Origin: Deltaproteobacteria bacterium
Lineage (GTDB): Bacteria; Myxococcota; Kuafuiibacteriia; Kuafuiibacteriales; Kuafuiibacteriaceae
Assembly (NCBI GenBank): GCA_011526105.1
Contig: WYAZ01000184.1
Span: forward strand, 1-64,000
Length of the DNA: 64,000 nt
Reading direction: 5' to 3'
Made by a program: the position numbers and the translations under genes. The notes beneath the pieces are model-generated. The model saw nothing but the letters and a program-made list of their open reading frames with translations. It was not told the DNA's origin and did no database searches. Below, in pieces: positions 9,612 to 20,084 of this stretch. How positions within the stretch are numbered: the first letter of the stretch is position 1; each line of letters starts with the position of its first letter.

Positions 9612-10658
9612 GTGTCGGTTCCGGCAGAGGTCCTGGCGGCGTTTGGGATGGCCGAGGCGGAGGTGACTCCCGTCACACGCGGCCTCATCAACGCGACCTT
9701 TTCGCTCCGCGGCCCGCGCGGGCCCTTCATCCTCCAACAGGTCAGCCCCATCTTCTCGCCCGCGGTGCACGACGACATCCATGCGGTCACTCGGCACCTG
9801 TTCGACAAGGGCATGCAAACTCCCCTGCTCATCCCCACGGAGCCCGAGGGCGCGCTTTGCTTCGTTCACGAGAACCGGGTGTGGCGTTGCTTGAGCTTCA
9901 TCGAAGGCACCACCTTCGACCACCTCGGTAGCCCGCACCACGCAAAAGAAGCGGGCGCGCTGCTCGCGCGTTTCCACGGCGCCCTCGTGGACCTGAAACG
10001 CTCGTGGAAGGGTCAGCGGCTCGGGGTGCACGACACCGATCGGCACCTCGAAACCCTGCGCCGGGCGGTGGAGACCCACACCTCCCACTCGCTCCACAAA
10101 GAGGTGGGCGAGCTCGCCGAGACCCTCTTTCGCCGGGCGGGCGAGCTGCCTCGCTTCGGCGGGATCGCTCCGCGCGTCGTACACGGCGATCCCAAGATCA
10201 ACAACATCGTCTTCGATGCCGCCAAGGAGAAGGCGCTGTGCTTCGTCGATCTCGACACCGTGGGCCCCATGGCTCTACCGCTCGAGCTCGGAGACGCCTT
10301 TCGGTCTTGGTGCAACCCCGCCGGCGAGAACAAAGGCCCGGTCACCTTCTCCCTCGATCTCTTTCGCGCGGCGATTCAGGGCTACGCGGAGGAAGCGGTG
10401 GACTTCATCACCGCGCCGGAGCTCATGGCCATCTCGAACGCCATCCCGCTCATCATGGTCGAGCTCGCCACCCGATTCGCCGCCGATGCGCTCAACGAGT
10501 CCTACTTCGGATGGGACCCGAGTCGGTTCGCGAGCCGGGGCGCGCACAACCTCGCACGAGCCCAGGTCCAGCTCCAGCTCGCAGAGAGCTATCTCGAGCA
10601 GCAGGAAGACGTCGACGACGTCATCGGAGTGACGTTTCGCCGAGCTTCCTCTTGCTGA
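9612..10658 (+). CDS. APH/choline-kinase-fold phosphotransferase, NahK-like
   Basis: This is a kinase of the aminoglycoside phosphotransferase fold, 348 residues from the chosen GTG at 9612; the frame stays open to 9519, but those residues look non-coding. The catalytic loop is HGDPKINN and the metal-binding part is VDLDTVGPM, as in sugar kinases of this fold. The early segment RGLINATFSLRGPRGPFILQQ and the DIHAVTRHL region resemble N-acetylhexosamine 1-kinase (NahK), so a hexosamine or related sugar may be the substrate; this is inference. It is followed 28 bases later by the HIT gene on the same strand. Confidence 0.85.
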   Translation: MSVPAEVLAAFGMAEAEVTPVTRGLINATFSLRGPRGPFILQQVSPIFSPAVHDDIHAVTRHLFDKGMQTPLLIPTEPEGALCFVHENRVWRCLSFIEGTTFDHLGSPHHAKEAGALLARFHGALVDLKRSWKGQRLGVHDTDRHLETLRRAVETHTSHSLHKEVGELAETLFRRAGELPRFGGIAPRVVHGDPKINNIVFDAAKEKALCFVDLDTVGPMALPLELGDAFRSWCNPAGENKGPVTFSLDLFRAAIQGYAEEAVDFITAPELMAISNAIPLIMVELATRFAADALNESYFGWDPSRFASRGAHNLARAQVQLQLAESYLEQQEDVDDVIGVTFRRASSC

Positions 10659-10686
10659 GCGGCGGAGCCCATTCTACACGGGCGGC

Positions 10687-11031
10687 ATGAGCGAGAAGAC
10701 ATTGTTCGAGCGGATCATGGACCGCGAGATTCCCGCCGACTTCGTGTACGAGGACGATCGCTGCTTCGCGATTCGGGACATCAACCCAGCGGCCCCCCAA
10801 CACATCCTCGTGATCCCTCGAAAGCCCATCGACCGGATCCAGAACATGGCCGAAGCAGACCGCGAGCTGGTGGGCCACCTCCTTTGGGCCGGCGGGAAGA
10901 TCGCAAAGGAGCAAGGCTTCGAGGACGCCTACCGCGTGGTCATCAACAACGGCGCGGGGGCGGGTCAGTCGGTGTTTCACTTGCACGTGCATCTCCTCTC
11001 CGGTCGCGACCTCTCCTGGCCTCCGGGCTGA
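10687..11031 (+). CDS. HIT-family nucleoside phosphoramidase (HinT-like)
   Basis: 114 residues, the typical length of the HinT branch. The histidine-triad motif QSVFHLHVHLL lies near the C-terminus, with the upstream signature AAPQHILVIPRKPI and the end SWPPG of bacterial HinT. Such proteins hydrolyse purine nucleoside phosphoramidates and acyl-adenylates in the cytosol. It starts with ATG. The stop is only three bases before the next gene, so the two are almost certainly co-transcribed. Confidence 0.95.
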   Translation: MSEKTLFERIMDREIPADFVYEDDRCFAIRDINPAAPQHILVIPRKPIDRIQNMAEADRELVGHLLWAGGKIAKEQGFEDAYRVVINNGAGAGQSVFHLHVHLLSGRDLSWPPG

Positions 11032-11034
11032 GCC

Positions 11035-12072
11035 ATGAAGAAGATGCTCTTCCTCGTCGCGCTCGGTCTCTGCTTGGTCGCGCTGCTCATGTGGCTGGCC
11101 GGCGGCATCCAGTCGGTGAGCACCACCGCGGTCGAGCCCATCGACTACGAACCGGGCGCGACCCCCGCGGTCGCCACGTCCACGCTGACGGTTGTGACCT
11201 GGAACGTCGCTTGGGGGTTTGGCTGGGGGAGCGAAGGCTCGCAGAAGCCCACCGGCAAGAAGAGCAAAGCCGACATCGAGGCCTCGCTCCAGAAGATCGG
11301 CGAGGCCATTCGCGACCACGGCGCCGACATCGTCCTTCTCCAAGAGGTCGACTTCGGATCGAAGCGGAGCTTCTACCTGGACGAAGGCGAGCTGCTGGCT
11401 CGCGCTTCGGGCCTCCGGTACTTCGCGCCGGCGGTGAGCTGGAGAGCCAACTACATCCCCTTTCCCTACTGGCCCATCGCGGCGCACTTCGGCCGCATGA
11501 AGTCCGGCGGCGCCATTCTCTCGCGCTACCCCATCACGAGCGCCGAGGTGCAGCTCCTGCCCAAGCCGCCCAAGAACCTGTTCCTCTACAACTGGTTCTA
11601 CCTCTTTCGTTTTCTGCAGCGCGCGGAGATCCTCGTGGGTGAGAGTCGCGTCGAGGTCTTCAACATGCACCTCGACGCCTTCCACCAGGACAATCGCGAG
11701 AGCCAGGCCGATCTGGTCGCGGGACGGGTTCGAGCGTCGAAGTCCAATCTCGTGGTGGTCGGCGGTGACCTCAACACCGTCCCCCCCGAGTCGAAGCTAA
11801 AGCACGAGTACCCAGATGAACCTCACACCGACCACCGCACGGACGGTACCCTCGCGCGTTTTCGATCGCTCGCCGGCTTTCAGGAGGCGGTCACGAAAGA
11901 GAACTTCGCGGCCGGCCCGGACCGCTTCTTCACCTTTCCCGCGCACCAGCCGAACCGACAGCTCGACCATCTCTTCTTCTCGCCGGGTTTCGTAGTACAC
12001 ACCGCGACCGTACCTCGCGAAGTCGGCGACCCCAGCGATCACCTTCCGCTCGTGAGCAAGGTGACCTTCTAA
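11035..12072 (+). CDS. Membrane-anchored endonuclease/exonuclease/phosphatase family protein
   Basis: 345 residues. A hydrophobic segment at about 4-25 is a signal anchor or uncleaved signal, placing the catalytic domain outside the cytoplasm. The EEP fold is shown by VVTWNVAWG, IVLLQEVDFG, GGAILSRYPI, VEVFNMHLDA, VVGGDLNTVP, the RQLDHLFFS region and the final SDHLPLV. These supply the Asn, Glu, His, Asp and second His that bind metal and catalyse phosphodiester or phosphate-ester cleavage. The substrate cannot be told; nucleases, inositol phosphatases and sphingomyelinase-like enzymes share this fold. Its stop overlaps the end of the convergent J-protein gene by four bases. Confidence 0.9.
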   Translation: MKKMLFLVALGLCLVALLMWLAGGIQSVSTTAVEPIDYEPGATPAVATSTLTVVTWNVAWGFGWGSEGSQKPTGKKSKADIEASLQKIGEAIRDHGADIVLLQEVDFGSKRSFYLDEGELLARASGLRYFAPAVSWRANYIPFPYWPIAAHFGRMKSGGAILSRYPITSAEVQLLPKPPKNLFLYNWFYLFRFLQRAEILVGESRVEVFNMHLDAFHQDNRESQADLVAGRVRASKSNLVVVGGDLNTVPPESKLKHEYPDEPHTDHRTDGTLARFRSLAGFQEAVTKENFAAGPDRFFTFPAHQPNRQLDHLFFSPGFVVHTATVPREVGDPSDHLPLVSKVTF

Positions 12073-12609
12073 TCGCCCTTGCCGGTGCGCTCGATGAGCT
12101 CGAGCACCGCCGGGTTGTTGGGTTCGAACATGTCCGCCATCCGAAGGTCGCGGGCAGCGGAGGCTAGGTCGCCGCGCTCGATCGCCTTCTTGGCGTTGAG
12201 GAACAAGGTGCGTGCTTTTGGGGTGCTGGGCATGACCTGGAGTTTGCGATCCGCCGCCGCCTGCTGCTCGGAGTCCGCGCCAAAGCGGAGCTTCTTCTCG
12301 CGGTCGGGCCCGCTGATGTCTTTCGCGTACTGATCGCGCCGCTTGGGGTCGCGGAGAACTACGTAGGCTTCGGTCAGGCGTTTGGATATCCGCTCCACCG
12401 CGCTCACCAGTGCCGCATCGGCCCCGCGAAACACGCGGTCGGGATGGTAGATCTGCTGCAGGTTTCGGTAGCCCGCCCGGACCTCATCGAGAGTGGCGTC
12501 GTTCTCCACCCCGAGCAGCTCAAAGTAGTCGATCTGGTCGAGCTGCTCCACAACCTGCTTGGCGTGCTCGGCCCAATCCGAGGTGTCGTCCACGTCGTCG
12601 CTCACAGAA

Positions 12610-12623
<14 letters not shown>
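12069..12623 (-). CDS. J-domain protein
   Basis: 184 residues. An internal J domain (about residues 32-100) has the segment DYFELLGVENDATLDEV, the HPD tripeptide in YHPDR, and the closing VLRDPKRRDQYA. The C-terminal part (about 130-180) is helical and TPR-like (LNAKKAIERGDLASAARDL, then FEPNNPAVLELI). The J domain should stimulate the ATPase of a partner Hsp70. It starts at GTG 12623, inside the end of the upstream dnaK-like gene (14-base overlap), which points to a dedicated Hsp70/J pair. No Gly/Phe region or zinc fingers are present, so it is not DnaJ itself. Confidence 0.92.
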
Positions 12624-14193
<1,570 letters not shown>

Positions 14194-14223
14194 GCCCGCT
14201 CCATATCGGCCCGGGATTATAGG

Positions 14224-15969
14224 TCAGGGAGGACTTAGGCGCACGAGCTGGGCGGCCCAGGAAAGTAGGATGTACACCCTCCCCTGGGGGTCGGTCCGAA
14301 TGGCCGAGACCACCCCAAATCCCAGGGAAAGCATCCCGGGCCGGTAGTGCCCCTCCACGGGGTCGAGGAGGCCAAGCAGAGCCTCGGGCTGCTCAGGGGC
14401 GTCCAGAGTCATGCCCACGAGGACCCAGGAGGCCTCGAGCGGCCAAGCGCCGATCGCGGTCGGGAGAACGGGCCGTTCGTTGTTCACCACCCGACGAGGA
14501 TGCAGCGTCCCGTCGGACTGCAGCGACACGACGTAACGTACGTCCCTCGAAACGGGGACGGACACGTACCCCGAGCTCTCATGCAGGTGAGGCTCGCCGG
14601 GGTTCCTCGAGACGGAGTCCGTGATGTACTGGATCTCCCGCTGCGTCCCATCCGGGCCGAAGATCCAAAGTCCATCTCGATACGAGTCGGTCAGCACGAA
14701 GCCGTCTCGAAAGCGCGTCACCCCGGAGGGCTCTATGTCCGCGAGGTCCACCGTCCAGCGCAATGTGCCGTCGTCACGAACCGAGACGAGCGTCGCTCCG
14801 GTGGCGTGCGTCGACGCGATGACGACGACGTTCTCGTCCGGACCGAGTCGAACGGAGGCGACCACATTGGCCAGCTCGAAGTCACCGAAGCTGATGCTGG
14901 TGGTGCGGACGAGCTCTCCGTCGAAACTGATGAGCTGCGACAAGAGCAGGCCGGAGCCCTCGTCCACGTTGAAGCCCAGAATCCTCGAACCTGGCACCTC
15001 GAGGGGGCTGAGCGCACACCGGCTCGAGTTTCGCGAGTAGAGCGGACGTAGGTCATCGGTCGCGTAGGCGTGCAGGCGCTGAGCGCGACCCCGCCGACGG
15101 CAGCGATCCGGCGCGTACTCGAGCGATTCGGAGCTGGTCACGAACACGTGAGTGTCGGTCACGAGGAGGTCATCGACCCGCCCGGTGCGCAGGCTCTCCG
15201 GGCGATAGCGAGCGTTGTTCGGCAGATGGGGCGTGGTCTCCACGACCTGCACACGCTCGAGCTCGACGGGTGGAAAGGGCGTAGCCCCATAGATCTGCAC
15301 CGGACAGAAGCCACTGTCGTCGTTGCGCGAACAACTGAGCCCCGCGAGCCCACCGCTCGGCCTTGTTTCGACGTCGCAAGCGTCGGCGTCTACACACACC
15401 TCGCCGTCACGCTCGAGCGTGACCGAGACCGTGCCGAAGTCACAGGTCGCGCCCTCGAGACGAAGCGTGCAGCCGTCCCGACTGACCGCGACCGGGCAGT
15501 AGGTCGGCACGCATCCCGAGTGTACGAGCAGGCTCGCCGGGTCCAGGTTCTGACAGCGCGCGGAGAGCCACGGCGCGGTCAGCGGCGGCAGCTCCGACAG
15601 CTCGGCGTCTTCGAGCCGATCGGACACCACCGTCTCGAGACGAGCTGGGCTGGGGAGTCGAAGATCGCAGCCCGCGGCGAGGGTCAGAGGATCCGGACTG
15701 GGCGCCGAGACCCCGAGCGCTTCCATCAAACCGGCCCCATACTCGAGCAGATACATTCGGGCCCCCAGCGGGACCTCGAGCTCGAGCCGTTCAGTGCCAG
15801 GACGAAGCGGCGTGCTCGTCGCGACCTGGTCGTCAGCGTCGAGCGCCACCAAGGCCCAGTGTTCGACCCCCTCTGGGGCCTCGAGCACGAGGCGGTCGCC
15901 GCAACCGGACACGACCGTCAGCGCCACAACGAGGCCCAGAGGCCGCGCTCTCCGGAGCGATCGTTCCAT
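14224..15969 (-). CDS. Cysteine-rich propeller-type lipoprotein, paralog 4
   Basis: 581 residues from the ATG at 15969. The signal peptide ends in the lipobox VSGC (Cys23). The first 140 residues are beta-rich and include the stretch EALGVSAPSPDPLTL, comparable to the two lipoproteins at 3215 and 4613. A cysteine-rich section follows (residues about 150-250, with about a dozen cysteines, e.g. SGCVPTYCPVAVSRDGC), which probably forms disulfides. The C-terminal 300 residues show propeller-like repeats such as TLRWTVDLADIEPSGV and GVVSAIRTDPQGRVYILL. The function is unknown. It is divergent from valS, with 103 bases between starts. Confidence 0.8.
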   Translation of the reverse strand: MERSLRRARPLGLVVALTVVSGCGDRLVLEAPEGVEHWALVALDADDQVATSTPLRPGTERLELEVPLGARMYLLEYGAGLMEALGVSAPSPDPLTLAAGCDLRLPSPARLETVVSDRLEDAELSELPPLTAPWLSARCQNLDPASLLVHSGCVPTYCPVAVSRDGCTLRLEGATCDFGTVSVTLERDGEVCVDADACDVETRPSGGLAGLSCSRNDDSGFCPVQIYGATPFPPVELERVQVVETTPHLPNNARYRPESLRTGRVDDLLVTDTHVFVTSSESLEYAPDRCRRRGRAQRLHAYATDDLRPLYSRNSSRCALSPLEVPGSRILGFNVDEGSGLLLSQLISFDGELVRTTSISFGDFELANVVASVRLGPDENVVVIASTHATGATLVSVRDDGTLRWTVDLADIEPSGVTRFRDGFVLTDSYRDGLWIFGPDGTQREIQYITDSVSRNPGEPHLHESSGYVSVPVSRDVRYVVSLQSDGTLHPRRVVNNERPVLPTAIGAWPLEASWVLVGMTLDAPEQPEALLGLLDPVEGHYRPGMLSLGFGVVSAIRTDPQGRVYILLSWAAQLVRLSPP

Positions 15970-16072
15970 GTTACCCGCGTACCATGAGCCGGGCCGAGCT
16001 TCACGGGCCGCTCGGCCATCCATCCGAGTTCCGCCTTGCCGCCCCGCCCCGCGCCGCCTAGATTCCGAGCCC

Positions 16073-18934
16073 GTGACCGAGCGAGAGTTCCCGAAACGCT
16101 TCGACTATCGCGAAGCCGAGCCCCGGCTCTACCAGAGGTGGTTGGACCAGGACGCCTTCCGAGCCGCCTACGACGAGGATGGCCGCTGCCGAAACGAGGC
16201 CAAAAAGGACGCCAAGCCTTTTGTGGTCGTCATCCCTCCGCCGAACATCACCGGGCGTCTGCACATGGGTCACGCCCTCAACAACACCGTGCAGGACGTG
16301 ATGGTGCGCTACAAGCGCATGGACGGCTTCGACGCCCTGTGGATCCCCGGCACAGATCACGCGGGCATCGCCACGCAGAGCGTGGTGAAGAAGCACCTCG
16401 ACGCCGAGGGCATCGACTACCAAGCACTCGGCCGCGACGAGATGGTGAAACGCATCTGGAGGTGGCGAGACCAGTTCGGCGACGCGATCCTCGGTCAGCT
16501 CCGCCGCATGGGCTGCAGCTGCGACTGGAGCCGCACCCGCTTCACGATGGACGAGGGCCTCAACCGCGCGGTGCGCCACACCTTCGTGAAGTTGCACGAA
16601 GCCGGCCTGCTCTATCGCGGTAAACGCATCGTGAACTGGTGCCCGGTCGACAAGACCGCCTTGTCCGACGACGAGGTCGAGATGGAGGACGTGAAGGGCA
16701 AGATGTACAACATCCGCTACCCCTTCGCCGACGATCCGAGCGCACACGTGGTGGTCGGCACCACGCGGCCCGAGACCCTGTTTGGTGACGTCGCCGTCGC
16801 GGTTAATCCAAACGACCCGGCGAAGAAGCACCTCATCGGTCGAAAGCTCGTGCTTCCGCTGCAGGGCCGCGTCATCCCCATCGTGGGCGACGACTACGCC
16901 GACCCCGAGAAAGGCACCGGCGCGGTGAAGATCACCCCCGCCCACGACCCAAACGACTTCGAAGTCGGCCTGCGTCACCAGCTCGAGCAGATCGACGTCA
17001 TGCACGACAACGCCACCATGAACGACCTCGTGCCGGAGGCGTACCGCGGGCTCGACCGCTACAAGGCGCGCGAGAAGGCGCTGGAAGAGCTCGAAGCCCT
17101 GGGCCTGCTCGACTCGATCAAGGACCACGACATGGCGGTGGGCCGAAGCTACCGTTCAAAGGCGGTCATCGAGTACCGACTCTCCGATCAGTGGTTCGTC
17201 AAGCTCGCGCCGCTCGCCGAGATGACCCTCGAAGCCAGCGGCTACCGGAAGACCGCCGACGGCTGGGAGAGCGGGGGCGAGAAGCTCATCGAGCTGCATC
17301 CGCCGCGCATGGAGAAGATCTACTTCCACTGGCTCGCCAACATCCGCGACTGGTGCATCAGCCGACAGATCTGGTGGGGCCACCGGATCCCGGCTTGGTA
17401 TCACGTGGAGACCGGCGAGATGCTCGTCTCCTACGACGAGCCCGAGCGCGTGCGCACCGAAGCCGGCCAGTGGAAGCAAGACGGAGACGTCCTGGATACG
17501 TGGTTCTCCTCTTGGCTGTGGCCGATGAGCACGCTGGGTTGGCCCGACAAGACCCCGGACTTCGAACGCTACTACCCGACGAGCGTGCTCTCCACCGCCA
17601 AAGACATCATCTTCTTCTGGGTGGCTCGCATGAACTTCGCGGGCCTCTTCTTCGAGAAGAAGCTGCCGTACCACGACGTCTACTTCCACTCGGTGGTGGC
17701 GGACGACAAGGGCGTCACCATGTCCAAGTCCAAAGGCAATGGCATCGATCCCATCTCGGTCATCGACGGCGCCACCATGGACGACTTGAAGCGGCCGGTC
17801 GAAGAAGCGCGGCCGGCCAACATGAAGGAGATCATCAAGCGCATCGAAAAGAACTTCTCGAACGGCTTCGAGGGCGTGGGCGCGGACGGCATGCGCTGGA
17901 CCCTCATGTACTCCATCAACGAGGGTGAGCACGTTCGCCTGTCCTTCGACCGCTTCATGGACGGGCGCAACTTCGTGACCAAGCTCTGGAACGCGGCCGG
18001 TCGAATCATCACCTCGCTCGAGAGCGAGACCGATTCCGCCACCGCGCCGGCGGACCCCACCGACGAGGACCGTTGGCTGCTCGCCCGGCTCGATCACGTG
18101 ATTCTCGACGCGCGTAAGGGGCTCGATGGCTTCGACTTCGGCTCCACCGCGCAGAGCCTGTACCGATTCGTCTGGGACGACTTCGCGTCATGGGCCCTAG
18201 AGCTCTCGAAGACCCGCCTCACCTCCACGGATGCCGCAGTGAGAAGGGGCGCGCTCAGGGTCATGGGCTCGGTCCTGGTCGACACCTTGCGATTGCTTCA
18301 TCCGATCATCCCGTTCGTGACCGAGGAGCTGTGGTCTCGCCTGGTGCCGCCCATGCGCACGTTGGGTTTGTTCCTCGACCGCGGAGTCACGAGCGAACTG
18401 CTGTGCCTCGATGAGTACCCGAGGCCACGCCGAGCACCCGAGCCGGAGATCGAAGAGCGCTTCGCGATCCTGCAGCGCTTCGTGGTCGCTGTGCGCCAGC
18501 TCCGCGCCTCGAGCAACATCAAGGACAACCTCAAGATCGATGTAGAGGTGAAGGCGCTGCATCCGGAGACTCGCCGAATGCTCGAGCAGGCCAAAGACGC
18601 GGTGGGTTTTCTCGCGAAGATCGAGTCGATCCGTTTTGTGGAGAGTCGCAGCAAGGGCATGGCCGCGCAATATGACGCAGCCTTCGAGGCCTACGTGGAT
18701 CTGTCGCAGTACGTCGACCTCAAGGACGAGGTCTCGCGACTGGAGAAGGCGGTGCAAAAGACCGAAAAAGAGATCCAGAGCCACGAGAACACCCTCGCGA
18801 ACAAGGCCTTCATCGAGCGCGCCCCGCCGGAGACCGTGGCCGAAAAGGAAGCTGCGATGGCCGAGGCGCGCTCTCGACTCGAGAAGCTGCAGGCCACACT
18901 CGCGGAGCTCAAAGAGGTCACGTCCGGCCTTTGA
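16073..18934 (+). CDS. valS: Valine--tRNA ligase
   Basis: 953 residues from GTG 16073, a normal length for the bacterial enzyme, which charges tRNA-Val in the cytosol. The class I signatures are PPPNITGRLHMGHAL (the HIGH element, residues 64-67) and TMSKSKGN (the KMSKS loop, about 550). Editing-domain residues are recognisable in GTTRPETLFGDVAVAV. The anticodon-binding region is followed by a valyl-specific C-terminal coiled-coil arm (from about residue 885, rich in Glu/Lys, with KAFIERAPPETVAEK). The open frame extends 93 codons upstream, but homology begins at the chosen start. Confidence 0.98.
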   Translation: MTEREFPKRFDYREAEPRLYQRWLDQDAFRAAYDEDGRCRNEAKKDAKPFVVVIPPPNITGRLHMGHALNNTVQDVMVRYKRMDGFDALWIPGTDHAGIATQSVVKKHLDAEGIDYQALGRDEMVKRIWRWRDQFGDAILGQLRRMGCSCDWSRTRFTMDEGLNRAVRHTFVKLHEAGLLYRGKRIVNWCPVDKTALSDDEVEMEDVKGKMYNIRYPFADDPSAHVVVGTTRPETLFGDVAVAVNPNDPAKKHLIGRKLVLPLQGRVIPIVGDDYADPEKGTGAVKITPAHDPNDFEVGLRHQLEQIDVMHDNATMNDLVPEAYRGLDRYKAREKALEELEALGLLDSIKDHDMAVGRSYRSKAVIEYRLSDQWFVKLAPLAEMTLEASGYRKTADGWESGGEKLIELHPPRMEKIYFHWLANIRDWCISRQIWWGHRIPAWYHVETGEMLVSYDEPERVRTEAGQWKQDGDVLDTWFSSWLWPMSTLGWPDKTPDFERYYPTSVLSTAKDIIFFWVARMNFAGLFFEKKLPYHDVYFHSVVADDKGVTMSKSKGNGIDPISVIDGATMDDLKRPVEEARPANMKEIIKRIEKNFSNGFEGVGADGMRWTLMYSINEGEHVRLSFDRFMDGRNFVTKLWNAAGRIITSLESETDSATAPADPTDEDRWLLARLDHVILDARKGLDGFDFGSTAQSLYRFVWDDFASWALELSKTRLTSTDAAVRRGALRVMGSVLVDTLRLLHPIIPFVTEELWSRLVPPMRTLGLFLDRGVTSELLCLDEYPRPRRAPEPEIEERFAILQRFVVAVRQLRASSNIKDNLKIDVEVKALHPETRRMLEQAKDAVGFLAKIESIRFVESRSKGMAAQYDAAFEAYVDLSQYVDLKDEVSRLEKAVQKTEKEIQSHENTLANKAFIERAPPETVAEKEAAMAEARSRLEKLQATLAELKEVTSGL

Positions 18935-19000
18935 ACTCGGGCGCAACGCGAGCTGAGCCGGGGTTTCACTTCCCCGGTCGCCCGCTGTAGGCTCGGCCGC

Positions 19001-19528
19001 GTGCGGATCACCGCGTTCAGGGTCTGGGTTCAAGGGGCCCTCCAGCAAGGGGTCGGCGCGGCACGACGCGCCGGACTCGCGATCTCGAAGCGCATTCGTC
19101 CGCAGGGCAAACAGATCGATGCTGGGGTCGGGGTCGGTGACGACGAGTCCAGCTTTGGTGGCGGCCGCGGTTCGAGGGCTTGGTTCACGGAGCTGCTCGA
19201 GGATGCCGCCCGGCGGCTCCGCTCGCTGTTCGAGCACAGTCGCTTCGAGCGGCGCTTCGTGCGCGTGGAGACCTTTTTGCGAAAGCTCCTCGGCCTACCG
19301 CCCAAAGAGAAGCTGGCGCCGCCGCCACCCGTCCCCAAGAAGTCCACGAGCCATCGCAGCAGCGTTCCGCCGCCGGTGAGCGCGGAGCAGGCCGCCAGGT
19401 TTAGGCAACAGATCCAGATGGGTCGCGTTCAGGCCAACACCGCCCGTCAGGCTGGGTTGCGGGAGCTGAAACGTAGACCCGATGCGCCCACAGAGGAGCG
19501 CGAAGAGGACGACAAGGATCACTCGTAG
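19001..19528 (+). CDS. Small basic hypothetical protein
   Basis: 175 residues, not recognised. The N-terminal segment RVWVQGALQQGVGAARRAG is amphipathic, the middle is helical and charged (LLEDAARRLRSLFEHSRFERRFVRVETFLRKLLG), a proline-rich linker follows (LAPPPPVPKK), and the end is very hydrophilic. It starts at GTG 19001, 66 bases after valS and on the same strand, so read-through is possible. It ends ten bases inside the convergent greB gene. Codon use is like the neighbours. Confidence 0.6.
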   Translation: MRITAFRVWVQGALQQGVGAARRAGLAISKRIRPQGKQIDAGVGVGDDESSFGGGRGSRAWFTELLEDAARRLRSLFEHSRFERRFVRVETFLRKLLGLPPKEKLAPPPPVPKKSTSHRSSVPPPVSAEQAARFRQQIQMGRVQANTARQAGLRELKRRPDAPTEEREEDDKDHS

Positions 19529-19989
19529 CGCAGGCTCTTGATCTCGAGCTCGAGCTCACCGGCTGGGCGATGAACCACCACCACCTCTCCCACCTTACGA
19601 CCGTTCAAGGCCTTGCCGTACGGAGAGGCGAGCGAGATGCGGCCGTTCTTCACGTCCGCCTCCTCTTCCCCCACGATCTGATACTTTCGGAGGCGCCCCT
19701 CGGGATCCTCCACCTCCACCGTGGCCCCAAACTGGATCCGGTCCGACTTGACGGTCTTGGGGTCGATGATTTGAAAGCGCTCGAGCTGCTTGGACAGAAA
19801 CTCGACTCGGCGGTCGATCTCGCGCAGACGTCGTTTGCCGTACTTGTACTCTGCGTTCTCGGAGCGATCCCCGTGCGCGGCGGCCTCCGTGACCTCCTGG
19901 ACCACCTTGGGTCTCTCGACGCGCCAGAGATCTTGGAGCTCTTGCTCGAAGCGGCGATACCCCTCCGGCGTAATGGGCTTGGTCGACAT
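19519..19989 (-). CDS. greB: Transcription elongation factor GreB
   Basis: 156 residues, the expected length. The N-terminal coiled coil carries the acidic tip AAAHGDRSENAEY, which in the Gre family reaches into the RNA polymerase secondary channel to stimulate transcript cleavage and rescue backtracked complexes. The stretch YGKRRLREIDRRVEFLSKQL is the pattern that separates GreB from GreA. The C-terminal FKBP-like domain is complete (ISLASPYGKALNGRKVGEVV). The ATG start is unambiguous. The 3' end overlaps the convergent hypothetical gene by ten bases. Confidence 0.95.
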   Translation of the reverse strand: MSTKPITPEGYRRFEQELQDLWRVERPKVVQEVTEAAAHGDRSENAEYKYGKRRLREIDRRVEFLSKQLERFQIIDPKTVKSDRIQFGATVEVEDPEGRLRKYQIVGEEEADVKNGRISLASPYGKALNGRKVGEVVVVHRPAGELELEIKSLRYE

Positions 19990-20084
19990 GTGGTCCAGGG
20001 CAGCTTACCGCGAATCCCGCGCCGGCCTGCACTCGGAGGCGGGGGTGCTCGACCGGGACCAGAGGTCTGTGTATTTTCCCCCGC

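Noticed and set aside
16058-17128. Minus-strand frame opposite valS
   Set aside because: Shadow of a highly conserved synthetase gene.
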